Source: Mycobacterium sp. MFM001 (GTDB taxonomy: Bacteria; Actinomycetota; Actinomycetes; Mycobacteriales; Mycobacteriaceae). From it: DNA of 64,000 bases. The DNA is taken from positions 248,001 through 312,000 of the forward strand of contig NZ_BFAB01000003.1 in the NCBI RefSeq assembly GCF_003402475.1, read 5' to 3'. Made by a program: the position numbers and the translations under genes. The notes below the pieces were generated by a model. The model was not told the DNA's origin and did not search any database. It was given only the letters and a program-made list of their open reading frames with translations. Of this stretch, positions 29,027 through 39,065 are shown one piece after another (the first letter of the stretch is position 1; each line of letters begins with the position of its first letter).

Positions 29027-30247
29027 TCAGAAGCCGAACCCCAATTGGGCGGGTACATCGCTGGCGAACGCCGCTTCGAGTCGTCGCACCAGCGCAGAAT
29101 CCTTGGCGCGCAACCTGTTCGCCGCGGCCAGGGCCGACGGGTGATGCGCACCCAGGTACAGGCTGCCCAGCACGTCGAGGTCCATCTCGACCTCGGCCGG
29201 CGCGTCGCTGGCCGCACATCGTGCGCGACCGTCGCGAATCTCCAGCGCGAACCGGCCGCCGCCGGACAACTCGAGCACGGTGTGCAGATCCGCCTGGTAG
29301 GTACGGGCCTCCAGGGCGGCGGGGACGTCCATGATCCGCAACCACAAATCGTCCTGGCGTCCGGTGCTGCGGGCCAGCCGACTGTCGGTTAACAGGTAGG
29401 GCAGCGGGTCGGCCGGATGAGTGTCGACGGTGACGGTTTCGATCAGGTCCAGCCCCAGCAGCGTGCGCCACAGCGCAATGTGCGCGTCGGTGGTCGCCGC
29501 CTTGAGCTCGCTCACCCGCGCGACGCGCCGATCGTCGCTGTGCACTCGGTACAGCGCGTAGCCATCGGGATGCACGAACGCAAACCACGGGGTGCCGCCG
29601 CGGCGGGTGGTCTCCCGGTCGGCCAATAGCTCGTCCCACAACGCTTGCGGACGCTCCAACCCGCCCGGTGTTCGGCGGCGCCATCGCTCGTAGATGGCGG
29701 CGAGATCGTCGCGGTGCTGCGCGGGCCTGACCAGGCGGACACCGCCGGGGTCGGGCGCCTCGTCGTGGAAGCGCGCGAAGCGGCGATCGATGGTCAGTTC
29801 TTGTTCGATGGTGGCCGGGCCGTAGCCGAACCGCCCGTAGATGCCGCCCTCGCTGGCAGTCAACGCCGCCATCGGATACCCCGAATCGGTTATGCGGCTG
29901 TGTAATTCGGTGAGCATCGCTCGCAGCAGGCCGCGCCGGCGATGGGTCGGTGCGACGGACACCCCGCTGAGCCCCGCGGTGCGCAGTACCGCTCCGCCCG
30001 GCACGGTGAGCTGCAGATCGAGATACACCGCAAACCCGACGACGGCCTCGTCTAATGAGCGGTCACACACCACCACCGCGGCGTCGGCGGGCGTCAGAGC
30101 GCGCCAGGCGGACATGGAATCCGGGTGGGTGGACACGCCGAAATTGGTGTCGTCCAGCAGCAGGATCGCCGGCCAGTCGTCGTCGGTGACCGTGCGCAGC
30201 GTCAGGGGCTCGGGCAACTCGGCGGACACGGAATTCGACAGTGGCAC
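29027..30247 (-). CDS. eis: Eis-family N-acetyltransferase
   Basis: The 406-residue protein has tandem GNAT domains plus a C-terminal SCP2-like domain, the Eis layout. The acetyl-CoA loop is [17 protein letters not shown], and [14 protein letters not shown] holds the Tyr that acts as general acid. The chain ends in Phe, whose carboxylate is catalytic in Eis. Eis enzymes acetylate lysines and many aminoglycoside amines. The start is GTG at 30247; a second in-frame GTG seven codons on is also possible. In M. tuberculosis eis (Rv2416c) follows comEA directly; here the TPP locus separates them. The gap to the divergent next gene is only 36 bp. Confidence 0.92.
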   Translation of the reverse strand: MPLSNSVSAELPEPLTLRTVTDDDWPAILLLDDTNFGVSTHPDSMSAWRALTPADAAVVVCDRSLDEAVVGFAVYLDLQLTVPGGAVLRTAGLSGVSVAPTHRRRGLLRAMLTELHSRITDSGYPMAALTASEGGIYGRFGYGPATIEQELTIDRRFARFHDEAPDPGGVRLVRPAQHRDDLAAIYERWRRRTPGGLERPQALWDELLADRETTRRGGTPWFAFVHPDGYALYRVHSDDRRVARVSELKAATTDAHIALWRTLLGLDLIETVTVDTHPADPLPYLLTDSRLARSTGRQDDLWLRIMDVPAALEARTYQADLHTVLELSGGGRFALEIRDGRARCAASDAPAEVEMDLDVLGSLYLGAHHPSALAAANRLRAKDSALVRRLEAAFASDVPAQLGFGF

Positions 30248-30271
30248 AAACAGCGGCCGACCGCATCCGAA

Positions 30272-30277
30272 TATCGT
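30272..30277 (+). promoter_or_regulatory. Candidate leaderless -10 box (dihydrodipicolinate reductase-like gene)
   Basis: TATCGT is followed by 6 nt and the GTG at 30284. It fixes the start codon of the downstream gene and lies in the 36-bp gap shared with divergent eis. Confidence 0.5.
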
Positions 30278-30283
30278 GGGGCG

Positions 30284-31321
30284 GTGACCTCACCGCTGCG
30301 GGTAATTCAATGGACCACCGGCAACATCGGGCGGCGATCGCTGCACGCCATCATCGGCAGACCCGACATGGAGCTGGTCGGGGTGTACGCCCACGGGCAG
30401 GACAAGGTCGGCGTCGACGCCGCCGAACTGTCCGGCTGGCCGGAGCCGACGGGTGTGAAGGCCACCAACGACATCGACGCGCTGCTGGCGCTGAAACCCG
30501 ACGCCTGTTGCTATAACCCATTGTGGCCCAACATCGATGAGCTGGTGCGGCTGCTCGAGTCCGGTGTGAATGTGTGCTCCAGCGCGGCGTGGATCACCGG
30601 CGGCAAGCAGACGCCCGAAGACCGGCAGCGCATTGTCGATGCCTGCGAGCGCGGCAGCTCGACGATCTTCGGCAGCGGCGCGCACCCGGGCATCACGAAC
30701 ATGGTCGGCATGGTGCTGTCCGGCTGCTGCGAACGCGTCGACGAGATCCGCATCACCGAGTCGGTGGACTGCTCGACGTACGAGTCGGCCGGCACCCAGA
30801 CGGCGATGGGCTTCTCGCAAGATCCCGATACGCCGGGGCTGGCCGACAGCGTGCGGCGGGAAAGCGAGGTCTTCGCCGAGGCGGCGGCGATGATGGCCGA
30901 CGCGATCGGGGCGAAGCTCGACAAGATGACCTTCGACGTCACGTTCACCGCGGCCACCGCCGACACCGATCTGGGCTTCATGAAGATCCCCGCCGGCACC
31001 GTCGGCAGCGTTTACGGCTATCACCGCGGCTGGGTGGGCGATCGCAATGTGGTCAGCGTCGGGTTCAACTGGATCATGGGTGAGCACGTGACGCCGCCCA
31101 AGCCGCTCGAACACGGCCATGTCATCCAGGTGTTCGGGCTGCCCAATATGCGCACGGTGATTCACTGTCTGCCGCCGAAGGACTGGACGGAGCCGGGTTT
31201 CATGGGTTTGGGAATGATCTACACCGCGATGCCGGTCACCAATGCCGTGCCTGCTGTGGTGGCCGCCAGACCGGGAATCGTGACCCTGGCCGACCTGCCA
31301 CCGATCACCGGCCGGGTATAG
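30284..31321 (+). CDS. Dihydrodipicolinate reductase-like NAD(P)-binding protein
   Basis: The 345-residue protein starts with a Rossmann strand and loop ([18 protein letters not shown]) as in DapB and 2,4-diaminopentanoate dehydrogenase relatives. It continues with [17 protein letters not shown] and [18 protein letters not shown]. It is longer than true DapB (about 245–270 residues), and the real dapB lies elsewhere in mycobacteria, so it is probably not the lysine enzyme. Several paralogues exist in mycobacteria with unknown amine or lipid substrates. The GTG is preferred for the leaderless -10 box before it; the open frame extends upstream into the eis promoter region. Confidence 0.8.
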   Translation: MTSPLRVIQWTTGNIGRRSLHAIIGRPDMELVGVYAHGQDKVGVDAAELSGWPEPTGVKATNDIDALLALKPDACCYNPLWPNIDELVRLLESGVNVCSSAAWITGGKQTPEDRQRIVDACERGSSTIFGSGAHPGITNMVGMVLSGCCERVDEIRITESVDCSTYESAGTQTAMGFSQDPDTPGLADSVRRESEVFAEAAAMMADAIGAKLDKMTFDVTFTAATADTDLGFMKIPAGTVGSVYGYHRGWVGDRNVVSVGFNWIMGEHVTPPKPLEHGHVIQVFGLPNMRTVIHCLPPKDWTEPGFMGLGMIYTAMPVTNAVPAVVAARPGIVTLADLPPITGRV

Positions 31322-31408
31322 CGGCGATCACCAGCGCGGCGAAGCCGGGCGCAGTGGGTCGCCGCGCGAAGGCACGGGACCGGGTGAACGCCGCCGTGCT
31401 CTACGGTT

Positions 31409-31414
31409 TACGAT
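31409..31414 (+). promoter_or_regulatory. Candidate -10 box upstream of mmpS–mmpL
   Basis: TACGAT (or the overlapping GATACT) lies about 125 bp before mmpS, with GAACGC/TGAACG about 17 bp further upstream as a poor -35. A start near 31421 would place a small open frame (31437–31535) right at the head of the transcript. Confidence 0.3.
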
Positions 31415-31436
31415 ACTTAGGCAGGCGAAGGTTCCG

Positions 31437-31535
31437 TTGACAGCGGCGACAGCGGATCGCACCACGGACACCTTTGCTGCCTGGGTCGATCCGTGGCTGA
31501 CACACTCGTACGAACGATCGTGGACCTGGAGGTGA
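31437..31535 (+). CDS. Possible 32-residue Trp-rich leader ORF before mmpS
   Basis: A TTG start with GAAGG 5 nt upstream opens 32 codons, ending in TGA at 31533–31535. The peptide holds four Trp in its last 17 residues (WVDPWL and SWTWR). The stop codon lies inside GGAGGTGA, the ribosome binding site of mmpS, so terminating ribosomes would sit on that site. It may be a chance frame; size, TTG start and lack of comparison keep confidence low. It is listed because of the placement. Confidence 0.3.
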   Translation: MTAATADRTTDTFAAWVDPWLTHSYERSWTWR

Positions 31536-31539
31536 CGGG

Positions 31540-31977
31540 GTGAGCGCGATTGCCAGGTTGATCAAACGGGCATGGATCCCCATCGTCTTGGTGGTCGTAC
31601 TCGCGGTCTCCGGGCTGATCGTGTCGCGGCTCCACCGCGTCTTCGGTTCGCAAGACCTCAATGCCGGCGCCGGCGCCGGGATCGAGATCGTGCAGTTCAA
31701 CCCCAAGGTCGTGACCTATGAGGTCTGGGGCCCTGCCGGGACCACTGCGAGCATCAACTATTGGGACGCGGAAGCGAACACCCATCAGGTTGACGGAGCG
31801 CCGTTGCCGTGGTCGTACACGATCAGCACCACCCTGCCCGCCGTCAGCGCCAACATCATGGCGCAAGGCGACGGCGACCGGATCGGTTGCCGCATCACCA
31901 TCGACGGGGTGGTCCGCGAAGAGAAAACCGTTAACGGCGAGAACGCCCAGACCTTTTGCCTGGTGAAGTCCGCATGA
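31540..31977 (+). CDS. MmpS-family membrane accessory protein
   Basis: The 145-residue protein has one N-terminal membrane helix ([20 protein letters not shown], residues 12–31). A periplasmic beta-sandwich domain with [21 protein letters not shown] and a pair of Cys residues (CRITI and FCLVKS) follows. MmpS proteins pair with MmpL4/5-type transporters for siderophore or glycopeptidolipid export. The GTG start has a near-perfect GGAGGTGA site 5–6 nt upstream. Its ATGA stop/start overlap with mmpL shows tight coupling. It is more like MmpS4/MmpS5 than a lone lipid-export factor. Confidence 0.9.
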   Translation: MSAIARLIKRAWIPIVLVVVLAVSGLIVSRLHRVFGSQDLNAGAGAGIEIVQFNPKVVTYEVWGPAGTTASINYWDAEANTHQVDGAPLPWSYTISTTLPAVSANIMAQGDGDRIGCRITIDGVVREEKTVNGENAQTFCLVKSA

Positions 31978-34853
31978 CCGAGACGCACACCCGCCCCCAC
32001 CGCCCCGTTATCCCACACACGATCCGGTGGTTGGCGGTGCCGATCATCGTGGGTTGGGTCTTGCTGACGATCGTGGTGAACACCATCGTCCCGTCATTGG
32101 AAGTCGTGGGCGAGGCGCACTCGGCGCCGATGGCGCCGATGGACGCGCCGTCGATGAAGGCGATGATGCGGCTGGGCCACAACTTCAAGGAGTTCGACTC
32201 CAACAGCACGATCATGGTGGTGCTGGAAGGGCAGCAGCCGCTGGGCGATGCCGCACACCGCTATTACAACGACATCGTCCGCCAACTGCGAGACGACCCC
32301 GAACATGTGCAGCACATTCAGGACTTCTGGAGCGATCGGCTAACCGCAGCCGGTGTGCAGGCCTCCGACGCCAAGGGCGCCTACGTGATGCTGAATCTCG
32401 CAGGCAACCAGGGCACCACGCTGGCGAACGAATCCGTCGAGGCGGTCCGGGATGTCATCAAGCGGACACCGGCGCCTCCCGGTGTGCAGGCCCATGTCAC
32501 CGGTCCTGCGGCGCTGTCTGATGACATGCACGTGATCGGTAACGCCAGCCTCGCCAAGATCACGCTGTTCACCCTCGGCGCGATCGCGGTCATGCTGTTT
32601 CTGGTCTATCGCTCGATCGTCACCACCGTGGTGCAGCTTTTCATGACCGGGGTGGCGTTGGCGTCGGCTCGAGGCATCGTCGCAGTGTTGGCATACCACA
32701 ACGCATTCGGGCTGACCACGTTCGCGGCGAACATTCTCACGATGCTGGCGATCGCCGCCGGCACCGACTACGGGATCTTCCTCATCGGCCGCTACCAAGA
32801 GGCGCGACGAGCCGGCGAGGATCGCGAAACCGCCTACTACACAACATTTCGCGGGGTAGCCCCAGTCGTGTTGGGGTCAGGCCTGACGATTGCCGGGGCG
32901 GTGTACTGCCTCAGCTTTGCCCGACTGCCCTGGTTCCACACGATGGGCGCACCGGCGGCGATAGGCATGCTGGTCGTGGTGGCGGCCGGCCTCACGCTGG
33001 GTCCGGCTGTTCTTTTCGTGGGCAGCCGTTTTGGTCTGTTCGAGCCCAAGGGCGCGGCCCGGGGGCGGCTGTGGCGGCGGATCGGCACCGCCGTGGTGCG
33101 TTGGCCCGCACCGATTTTGGCGGTGAGCGGGGCGGTGGTGCTGGTCGGCATGCTGGGTCTGCCGAGCTATGTCACCAGTTACAACGACCGCTACTACCTG
33201 CCGACCAGCGCGCCGTCCAATATCGGGTACGCCGCCGCGGACCGGCATTTCTCCCAGGCCAGAATGAACCCGGACCTGCTGATGGTCGAGGCCGATCACG
33301 ACATGCGCAACCCCGCTGACATGTTGGTGCTGGATCGAGTGGCCAAAAACGTTCTGCGCGTGCAGGGCATCGTGATGGTGCAGGACATCACCCGACCGCT
33401 CGGGATTCCGATTCAGCACAGTTCCATACCGTTTCAGAACAGCATGCAGAGCCAGATGCTCATGCAGAACATGGCGTTTTTGAAGGACCGCATGGGCGAC
33501 ATCCTCAAGATGGCCGACGAAATGCAGGTCACGATCAACTACCTGGAACGCATGCTCGACATCACCAAGGGGCTGTCCGACACCACCCACGACATGTCCG
33601 GTGTCACCGACGACATGGTCGCGGTCACCGACAAAATGCGGGACCACCTTGCCGATTTCGACGATTTCTGGCGGCCCATCCGTAGCTACTTCTACTGGGA
33701 AAAGCACTGCTTCGATATTCCGATCTGCTGGTCGTTGAGGTCGATCTTCGACGCCCTGGACGGCATCGATCAGCTCGACGAACAGTTCGGCCGGATGTCG
33801 AAGGACATCCACAGCATGGATGCCCTGCAACGCGAAATGGTCGCGATCTTGCCGCCGCAGATCCAGAGCATGAAGACAACCCACGCCTTGACGCTGACCA
33901 TGCACAGCACCTTCCAGGCGATGATCAACCAGATGGAGTCGATGAGCGACACCGCCATCGTCATGGGACAAAGTTTCGACGGCGCCAAGAACGACGACTT
34001 CTTCTACCTGCCCCCGGAGGCGTTCGACAACCCGGACTTCAAGCGGGGACTGGTGCAGTTCTTGTCGCCGGACGGCAAGTCCGCCCGCTTCTTCATCACG
34101 CACCAGGGCGATCCGATGACGCCGGAAGGGATTTCGCGCGTCGACGCGGAGCGAACGGCTGCCCAGGAGGGTCTGAAGCAGTCATCGCTGTCCGATGCCA
34201 AGGTTTATCTCGGCGGCACGGCGGCGACGTTCCGCGACATGCATGACGGCGCGAAATACGACCTGATGATCGCGGTGGTGTCGTCGCTGACACTGATCTT
34301 CATGATCATGCTGCTGCTCACGCGCAGCGTGGTCGCCGCGTTGGTGATCGTCGGCACCGCGGCAAGCTCGATCGCGGCATCCTTCGGGCTCTCGGTGCTC
34401 ATCTGGCAGGACTTGTTCGGCATCAAGATCCACTGGATCGTGATGGCGCTGTCGGTGATCATCCTGCTGGCCGTCGGATCCGACTACAACCTGCTACTGG
34501 TCTCCCGATTCCGCGAAGAGATCCACAACGGGCTCAAGACGGGATACATCCGGTCGATGGCGGGCACAGGTGGGGTGGTGACGGCCGCAGGTCTGGTCTT
34601 CGCGTTCACCATGGCCGCCATGCTCGGCAGCGATCTACGGGTGCTGGGCCAGTTCGGATCCACGGTCTGCATTGGTCTATTGCTCGACACACTGGTCGTG
34701 CGCACGTTGTTCATGCCTTCGATGGCAACGCTGTTGGGCCGCTGGTTCTGGTGGCCACGGGTCGTCCACCCGCGCGGGGACAACGCGCGGCGGCGGCAAC
34801 CTGAGCCGCTCAGCGACGACACCGCCCCCCTGGCGGTGCCGGCCCACCGCTAG
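31974..34853 (+). CDS. MmpL-family RND transporter (MmpL4/5-like, partner of MmpS)
   Basis: The 959-residue transporter has the twelve-helix RND plan, with Asp265-Tyr266 (AGTDYGIFL) and Asp837-Tyr838 (VGSDYNLLL) as proton-relay pairs. The second periplasmic domain contains a long helical hairpin with many Met residues (about 480–660) and two close Cys ([10 protein letters not shown]). This hairpin is typical of the MmpS-dependent MmpL4/MmpL5 group. Likely cargo is a siderophore or a glycopeptidolipid-type product; neither can be chosen from sequence. The ATG at 31974 overlaps the mmpS stop; a GTG 18 bp upstream is less likely. It sits between eis and degV, which are neighbours in M. tuberculosis. 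Confidence 0.9.
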   Translation: MTETHTRPHRPVIPHTIRWLAVPIIVGWVLLTIVVNTIVPSLEVVGEAHSAPMAPMDAPSMKAMMRLGHNFKEFDSNSTIMVVLEGQQPLGDAAHRYYNDIVRQLRDDPEHVQHIQDFWSDRLTAAGVQASDAKGAYVMLNLAGNQGTTLANESVEAVRDVIKRTPAPPGVQAHVTGPAALSDDMHVIGNASLAKITLFTLGAIAVMLFLVYRSIVTTVVQLFMTGVALASARGIVAVLAYHNAFGLTTFAANILTMLAIAAGTDYGIFLIGRYQEARRAGEDRETAYYTTFRGVAPVVLGSGLTIAGAVYCLSFARLPWFHTMGAPAAIGMLVVVAAGLTLGPAVLFVGSRFGLFEPKGAARGRLWRRIGTAVVRWPAPILAVSGAVVLVGMLGLPSYVTSYNDRYYLPTSAPSNIGYAAADRHFSQARMNPDLLMVEADHDMRNPADMLVLDRVAKNVLRVQGIVMVQDITRPLGIPIQHSSIPFQNSMQSQMLMQNMAFLKDRMGDILKMADEMQVTINYLERMLDITKGLSDTTHDMSGVTDDMVAVTDKMRDHLADFDDFWRPIRSYFYWEKHCFDIPICWSLRSIFDALDGIDQLDEQFGRMSKDIHSMDALQREMVAILPPQIQSMKTTHALTLTMHSTFQAMINQMESMSDTAIVMGQSFDGAKNDDFFYLPPEAFDNPDFKRGLVQFLSPDGKSARFFITHQGDPMTPEGISRVDAERTAAQEGLKQSSLSDAKVYLGGTAATFRDMHDGAKYDLMIAVVSSLTLIFMIMLLLTRSVVAALVIVGTAASSIAASFGLSVLIWQDLFGIKIHWIVMALSVIILLAVGSDYNLLLVSRFREEIHNGLKTGYIRSMAGTGGVVTAAGLVFAFTMAAMLGSDLRVLGQFGSTVCIGLLLDTLVVRTLFMPSMATLLGRWFWWPRVVHPRGDNARRRQPEPLSDDTAPLAVPAHR

Positions 34854-34917
34854 TCGGCGATGGTCAATTGCTGCCGCCGGCGCGTGGCAGCGCGTGGAAG
34901 AACAAGCCCGGAGGGCA

Positions 34918-35088
34918 CTATCGGATCTCCACCGTGATTGGCAGGTGGGCGAAACCGCGGACGTTGCTAGAGTGGGCTCGGACCGAATTGTCCTCGTCCA
35001 CTTCGTATCCGCGGATGCGTTTGAAGAGCTCGCTCAGCGCGATTCTGGCTTCCATACGGGCCAGGCCGGCGCCGAAACGAATGGCTCC
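34918..35088 (-). pseudogene. 3' remnant of a cytochrome P450 gene
   Basis: About 56 codons end in TAG at 34918–34920 and read RFGAGLARMEARIALSELF, then GYEVDEDNSVRAHSSNVRGF and AHLPITVEI. This is the end of a P450 just after the haem-binding Cys loop, through the last helix and the C-terminal strand. The haem Cys and everything before it are missing. The fragment begins directly after the degV stop codon and lies in the degV reading frame. It is the scar of a lost P450 gene; the mmpS–mmpL block ends 64 bp beyond it. Confidence 0.8.
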
Positions 35089-35922
35089 CTACTCGGCGAC
35101 CTCGACGCACACCGCGAGCGCTCCGGCGCCGACGTGCAGCGCCAGCACCGGGCCCAGGTCGGTCACGATTGCCGGTTCGCACGCCGGCAGCCGCTCGGCC
35201 AGCGCGGCAACAACGGCGTCAGCGCCGTCGCGGTTGGCGACGTGCTGCACCGCAAGCGCCGCGGAACGGTCGCCGACCACGTCGCAGACCCGGTCGATCA
35301 TCGCCGCCACCGCCTTGCTGGCGGTGCGAACACGTTGCGCCAGAACGAGTTTGCCCTCGTCGATGCGCAGCAGCGGCTTGAGCGACAGTGCGGTGCCCAG
35401 CCAGGCCGCGGCGCCGCCGATCCGTCCGCTGCGGCGCAGGTTGTCCAGCCGGTGCACGACGATAAAACCGTGATTGCGGTTCACCGCGGCGGCGGCGGCC
35501 TGCGTGACCGCGTCCAGGTCGGCTCCGTCGGCCGCGGCCCGGCCCGCGGCCAGCGCAACGAAACCGGTGTTCATCGCCGTCGACCTGGAGTCGACAACCC
35601 GCACCCCCGAGCCGATCTCGGCGGCCGTCGTCTCGGCGGCGCCGACGGTCCCGGACAGTGCCGACGAAAGGTGCACCGCCACTACGCCATCGCCGCCGCT
35701 GTCGGTCAGCGCCTGCCGGTAAACCTCGGCGAGTTCGGCCGGTGTGGCCGCCGCGGTGGTTGCGCCGGGACGCAAGTGAACGTCGTCGGGAACGTCGTCG
35801 ACGCCGTCGCGCAGGTCGGAGCCGTCGACCAGGATGTGCAGCGGCACTTGGCGGATCGCCCACTTGTGTCGCAGGTCGTCGGGCAGGCGCGACGACGAGT
35901 CGGTGACGACTATGACTGGCAT
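35089..35922 (-). CDS. degV: DegV-family fatty-acid-binding protein
   Basis: The 277-residue protein opens [12 protein letters not shown] and has [12 protein letters not shown] and [13 protein letters not shown] in the first domain, then [14 protein letters not shown] in the second. DegV proteins bind a fatty acyl group; in Gram-positive bacteria relatives (FakB) present it to a kinase. This matches Rv2417c in position and length. The ATG at 35922 overlaps the octT end by 13 bp, so it is part of the octT–gpgP–rsfS–nadD operon. After its TAG the same frame continues into the P450 remnant. Confidence 0.88.
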   Translation of the reverse strand: MPVIVVTDSSSRLPDDLRHKWAIRQVPLHILVDGSDLRDGVDDVPDDVHLRPGATTAAATPAELAEVYRQALTDSGGDGVVAVHLSSALSGTVGAAETTAAEIGSGVRVVDSRSTAMNTGFVALAAGRAAADGADLDAVTQAAAAAVNRNHGFIVVHRLDNLRRSGRIGGAAAWLGTALSLKPLLRIDEGKLVLAQRVRTASKAVAAMIDRVCDVVGDRSAALAVQHVANRDGADAVVAALAERLPACEPAIVTDLGPVLALHVGAGALAVCVEVAE

Positions 35923-36641
35923 GGCTGTACGCCAGCTTCGGCCAGCGCCTTGAGCATCAACTCTGCGACCGCCTGGTGAGCCTCGAAATTCCAGTGAATA
36001 CCGTCGGGATTGCCGCGACCGCTCATGATGTGTTCGGCGACTGCGGCTTTCAGATCGACCAGCGGAATGTCGTGCTGCTGTGCCCATTCGGTGATGGCCG
36101 CGGCTGTGCCGGGCCGGCCGTGGTGGGCTTTGCCGTAGGTCTCCGCGATGTGCACCGACGGCAGCGACGCCACGATCGGGATGCCAGGCCGGTTGAAATC
36201 GATTGCGCCGCGGGTTAATTCGAGGTACTCCGCGCTCAGGTGCGGCGGCAGCGCGGCCCGGGCGAACGGGGATAGCCGCGGCTGCAGCCAGCCGTAGCCG
36301 TCGCGCACCCAGCGCCGCAGCCACGGCGGCCGCACATAGCGGATCAGCTCGCGCAGCGCCGTCGGCAACACCGACGGCAGCGAGTCCATCCCGCCGGTGG
36401 CGAAGACCACCGCGCCCGCTTTCGGCAGCGCCGCCCAGGCCCGCGGGTCCTGGGTGGCCGCCCACCAGACGTCGCGGCAGGTCCAGCCGATGCGGCCGAT
36501 CAGCTCGACGTCCCAACCCAGTTGTGCACCAACGATATTGGGCCAGATGCGTGGGTCGTCGGCGGGTAGGCCGCCGGTCGGGCCGTAATAGGCCAGTGAG
36601 TCGGCAAAGATCAGCAGCACGGGGCGCAACTCAGAGGACAT
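35910..36641 (-). CDS. octT: Octanoyltransferase of methylglucose lipopolysaccharide synthesis
   Basis: The 243-residue SGNH/GDSL-like protein has an [10 protein letters not shown] start block (the Ser nucleophile is the probable acyl acceptor) and a late [10 protein letters not shown] (Asp/His block region). The orthologous position is Rv2418c, OctT. OctT adds an octanoyl group to the glucosylglycerate-type primer of the polymethylated glucan MGLP. Its partner gpgP lies directly upstream and overlaps by 11 bp, which supports the assignment. MGLP binds and modulates fatty acid synthase I products. Confidence 0.82.
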   Translation of the reverse strand: MSSELRPVLLIFADSLAYYGPTGGLPADDPRIWPNIVGAQLGWDVELIGRIGWTCRDVWWAATQDPRAWAALPKAGAVVFATGGMDSLPSVLPTALRELIRYVRPPWLRRWVRDGYGWLQPRLSPFARAALPPHLSAEYLELTRGAIDFNRPGIPIVASLPSVHIAETYGKAHHGRPGTAAAITEWAQQHDIPLVDLKAAVAEHIMSGRGNPDGIHWNFEAHQAVAELMLKALAEAGVQPCQS

Positions 36642-37293
36642 CGCCTGCGACCTGTGCCGAAGCGTTCCACACGTCGAGGCGCCAGCTGATGCCGTCCAGG
36701 TCGGCGTCGTCGTCGGAGTGGCCGGACAGCTGTGTCCAGCTGGCGTTGCCCATTCCGCCCAGCGCGGGCCAGTTTTCGACCGGCAGCCGCAGCAGCGCAG
36801 CCGTCAGTGCGGCGATCAGGCCGCCGTGCGCCACCAGCACCACGGGTCGCTCGTCGGCGCCCCATTCCGGTTCGCCGGTGACCAGTTCGCCGATCAGCGG
36901 CATGCTGCGGTCGGCCACGTCGACCCGGCTCTCCCCGCCGTGCGGTGCCCAGGTAGCGTCCTCACGCCAGGCCAGCCGGGCCCCGGGCGCGGCCGCGTCG
37001 ATCTGTGTGTGCGTCATGCCCTGCCAGTCGCCGAGATGCGTTTCGCGCAACCGGTTGTCGACCCGCAGCTGCAGTCCGGTGCGCTCCCCCAGCACCACCG
37101 CGGTGTCGTAGGCGCGCCGCAAATCCGAGCTGACGATCAGCAGCGGCTGATGCTTGCTCAGCACCTCGGCCGCGGCGACGGCCTGCGCGCGGCCCAGCTC
37201 GCTCAGCTCGGTGTCCAGCTGGCCCTGCATCCGGCTGCCGAGGTTGAAGTCGGTCTGCCCGTGCCGCAGCATCAGCAGCCGGCGGATTTTCAC
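36631..37293 (-). CDS. gpgP: Glucosyl-3-phosphoglycerate phosphatase
   Basis: The 220-residue histidine phosphatase has the catalytic LRHGQTDFN with His11, an Arg in [21 protein letters not shown] and a second His in [12 protein letters not shown]. It dephosphorylates glucosyl-3-phosphoglycerate, the second step of methylglucose lipopolysaccharide synthesis. The orthologue is Rv2419c. Its GTG overlaps the rsfS stop as GTGA. It was once annotated as a phosphoglycerate mutase; the neighbour octT favours the MGLP role. Confidence 0.88.
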   Translation of the reverse strand: MKIRRLLMLRHGQTDFNLGSRMQGQLDTELSELGRAQAVAAAEVLSKHQPLLIVSSDLRRAYDTAVVLGERTGLQLRVDNRLRETHLGDWQGMTHTQIDAAAPGARLAWREDATWAPHGGESRVDVADRSMPLIGELVTGEPEWGADERPVVLVAHGGLIAALTAALLRLPVENWPALGGMGNASWTQLSGHSDDDADLDGISWRLDVWNASAQVAGDVL

Positions 37294-37658
37294 TGGGAGG
37301 CCTCCAGGTTCACGTCCACCGTGGGGCAGTCACGCCAGAGCCGGTCGAGGGAGTAGAAGTCGCGCTCGTCTTGGTGCTGGATGTGGACGACGATGTCGAC
37401 GTAGTCGAGCAGCGTCCACCGGCCCTCGCGGGCGCCCTCGCGGCGTGCCGGCTTGTAGCCGGCCCGTCGCATCTTCTCCTCGACCTCGTCGACGATGGCG
37501 TTCACCTGTCGCTCGTTGGACGCCGACGCGATCACGAAGCAGTCGGTGATGACGAGTTGCCCGGAGACGTCGATGACGACGACGTCGTCGGCGAGTTTGG
37601 CCGCGGCGGCGCCGGCGGCCACCGTCGCCATGTCGATGGCTTCCTGGGTGGCCGTCAT
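37290..37658 (-). CDS. rsfS: Ribosomal silencing factor RsfS
   Basis: The 122-residue protein carries the RsfS core: [39 protein letters not shown], and later [18 protein letters not shown] with a conserved Tyr/Asp. It binds L14 on the 50S subunit and blocks subunit joining in starvation. The ATG at 37658 overlaps the nadD stop by 4 bp (ATGA), so an upstream in-frame start inside nadD is rejected. The nadD–rsfS–gpgP order is as in M. tuberculosis. Confidence 0.95.
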   Translation of the reverse strand: MTATQEAIDMATVAAGAAAAKLADDVVVIDVSGQLVITDCFVIASASNERQVNAIVDEVEEKMRRAGYKPARREGAREGRWTLLDYVDIVVHIQHQDERDFYSLDRLWRDCPTVDVNLEASQ

Positions 37659-38263
37659 GTCTTGCGGTAGAGCTCGCGTTTGGAGATGTACTGCACGACG
37701 CCGTCGGGCATCAGGTACCACAGCGGCCGGCCGTCGGCGGCGCGCCGGCGGCAGTCGGTCGACGAGATCGCCAGTGCCGGAATCTCGAGCAAGGTAAGTG
37801 CGTCGTCCGGCAACCCCTTGAGGACGTCCGCGAGATGTTCACGGCCCAGTTCGTAGCCTGGCCGGTTGACCCCGACGAACCGCGCCATCGCGAACAGCTC
37901 CTCCAGGTCATGCCACGACAGGATCGATGCCAGCGCGTCGGCGCCAGTGATGAAGAACAGCTCGGAGTCGGGGTTGAGAGTGTGGAGATCGCGCAACGTG
38001 TCTTTGGTGTAGGTGAGACCACCGCGGTCGATGTCGACCCGGCTCACCGAGAACCGCGGGTTGGACGCGGTGGCGATCACCGTCATCAGGTAGCGGTCTT
38101 CGGCCCCGCTGACCTGCCGGGTCTTCTGCCAGGGCTGGCTGGTCGGCACGAACACGACTTCGTCGAGGTCGAACCGGTCAGCCACCTCGCTGGCCGCGAC
38201 CAGATGGCCGTTATGGATGGGATCAAACGTCCCACCCATCACACCCAGCCGCCGCTTTCGCAC
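37655..38263 (-). CDS. nadD: Nicotinate-nucleotide adenylyltransferase
   Basis: The 202-residue nucleotidyltransferase joins nicotinate mononucleotide and ATP to make Na[13 protein letters not shown] holds the (H/T)xGH motif and [10 protein letters not shown] is the second ATP-binding motif. The GTG at 38263 is chosen because the first beta strand (RRLGVMGGT) is needed for the Rossmann fold; a later GTG or ATG at GGTFDP would remove it. Further upstream codons add a Pro/Arg-rich stretch with no ribosome site. It heads the nadD–rsfS–gpgP–octT–degV run. Confidence 0.93.
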   Translation of the reverse strand: MRKRRLGVMGGTFDPIHNGHLVAASEVADRFDLDEVVFVPTSQPWQKTRQVSGAEDRYLMTVIATASNPRFSVSRVDIDRGGLTYTKDTLRDLHTLNPDSELFFITGADALASILSWHDLEELFAMARFVGVNRPGYELGREHLADVLKGLPDDALTLLEIPALAISSTDCRRRAADGRPLWYLMPDGVVQYISKRELYRKT

Positions 38264-38322
38264 GATTTGCCAGCTTACTGGAGGGGCCCGGGCTGGCCCG
38301 AGTGAGCCACCGCGCTGAATGG

Positions 38323-38328
38323 TAGTTT
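38323..38328 (+). promoter_or_regulatory. Candidate leaderless -10 box of the vapBC pair
   Basis: TAGTTT is followed by 6 nt and the ATG at 38335. No Shine–Dalgarno is present, in line with a leaderless antitoxin mRNA. A short GC-rich inverted repeat (GGGCC and GGCCC, near 38284–38299) upstream could be an autoregulatory site. Confidence 0.5.
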
Positions 38329-38334
38329 TAGGGC

Positions 38335-38568
38335 ATGCGCGCAACCATTGATAAGGCAGGACGATTGGTTATTCCCAAGGCATTGCGCGACCATCTTGGG
38401 CTCCGTTCCGGCGAGGTAGAAGTGACCGCCGACGGTGCAGGTCTCCGAGTCGAGCCAATAGCGGGCGAGTCCCTCGAAGAGCGCGACGGGCGGCTGGTCA
38501 TTCCGGCAGCCGGCGTGCCGATCAGCGATGCTGTCGTGCGGACATTGCGCGATGCCGACCAGCGCTAG
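38335..38568 (+). CDS. vapB: AbrB/MazE-like antitoxin (VapB type)
   Basis: The 77-residue protein has the swapped-hairpin DNA-binding motif [20 protein letters not shown], then [19 protein letters not shown]. The C-terminal tail would wrap the toxin. Such proteins neutralise VapC and repress their own operon. The toxin gene starts inside its last codons (17-bp overlap). The pair sits between nadD and the VWA/MoxR operon, a place where M. tuberculosis has no toxin–antitoxin system, so it is probably an accessory insertion. Confidence 0.88.
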   Translation: MRATIDKAGRLVIPKALRDHLGLRSGEVEVTADGAGLRVEPIAGESLEERDGRLVIPAAGVPISDAVVRTLRDADQR

Positions 38569-38980
38569 GGCGTCCACAGTCCTCGTCGACACCAGCGCCG
38601 CCGTCGCACTAGTGGTTGCCGATCACGATCATCACGAGGAAACATTCCGTGCGCTGGGCGGCCGGACTCTCGGTCTCGCCGGCCACGCGGCATTCGAGAC
38701 GTTCTCGGTCCTCACGCGCTTACCGCCGCCGGCCCGTCGCACTCCTGCGACGGTCACGAGGATGCTCGCGGATACCTTCCCGGAAACCAGGTTCCTCGGG
38801 CCTCATGCGGCAACAGCGCTGGTATCTAGGCTCGGAGCGATCGGCATTGCCGGCGGCTCGGTCTACGACGCGCTCGTCGGCGCCACCGCAAACGAGCATC
38901 GGCTCACGCTCGTCACGCGTGATCGTCGCGCACTGGAGGTTTATCGGAAGCTCGACGTCGAGGTCGAGCTTCTGGGCTGA
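38552..38980 (+). CDS. vapC: PIN-domain ribonuclease toxin (VapC type)
   Basis: The 142-residue PIN protein has all four acidic residues of the active site: Asp13 (VLVDTSA), Glu49 (AAFETFSVL), Asp106 (SVYDALVG) and Asp124 (VTRDRRA). VapC toxins cleave tRNA or rRNA when freed from VapB. The toxin appears intact. The ATG at 38552 is inside vapB; an earlier in-frame ATG at 38528 would add eight residues before it. A matching inverted repeat follows at the convergent end with the VWA gene. Confidence 0.9.
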   Translation: MPTSARASTVLVDTSAAVALVVADHDHHEETFRALGGRTLGLAGHAAFETFSVLTRLPPPARRTPATVTRMLADTFPETRFLGPHAATALVSRLGAIGIAGGSVYDALVGATANEHRLTLVTRDRRALEVYRKLDVEVELLG

Positions 38981-38988
38981 TGACCTAC

Positions 38989-39046
38989 GCGAGTGTGAAT
39001 GCGGCGACGGCGCACCGGCGTGTCGCGTCGCGAGATTCACAGTCGC
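38989..39046. repeat. Inverted repeat at the vapC/VWA convergent junction
   Basis: GCGAGTGTGAAT (38989–39000) pairs with ATTCACAGTCGC (39035–39046), 11 of 12 positions, across a 34-nt GC-rich spacer. It lies wholly between two convergent stops. Similar long-spacer repeats occur at 44416 and 49962, so it probably belongs to an end-of-gene hairpin class. Confidence 0.6.
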
Positions 39047-39065
39047 CGACACAGCAAGCCAGACA

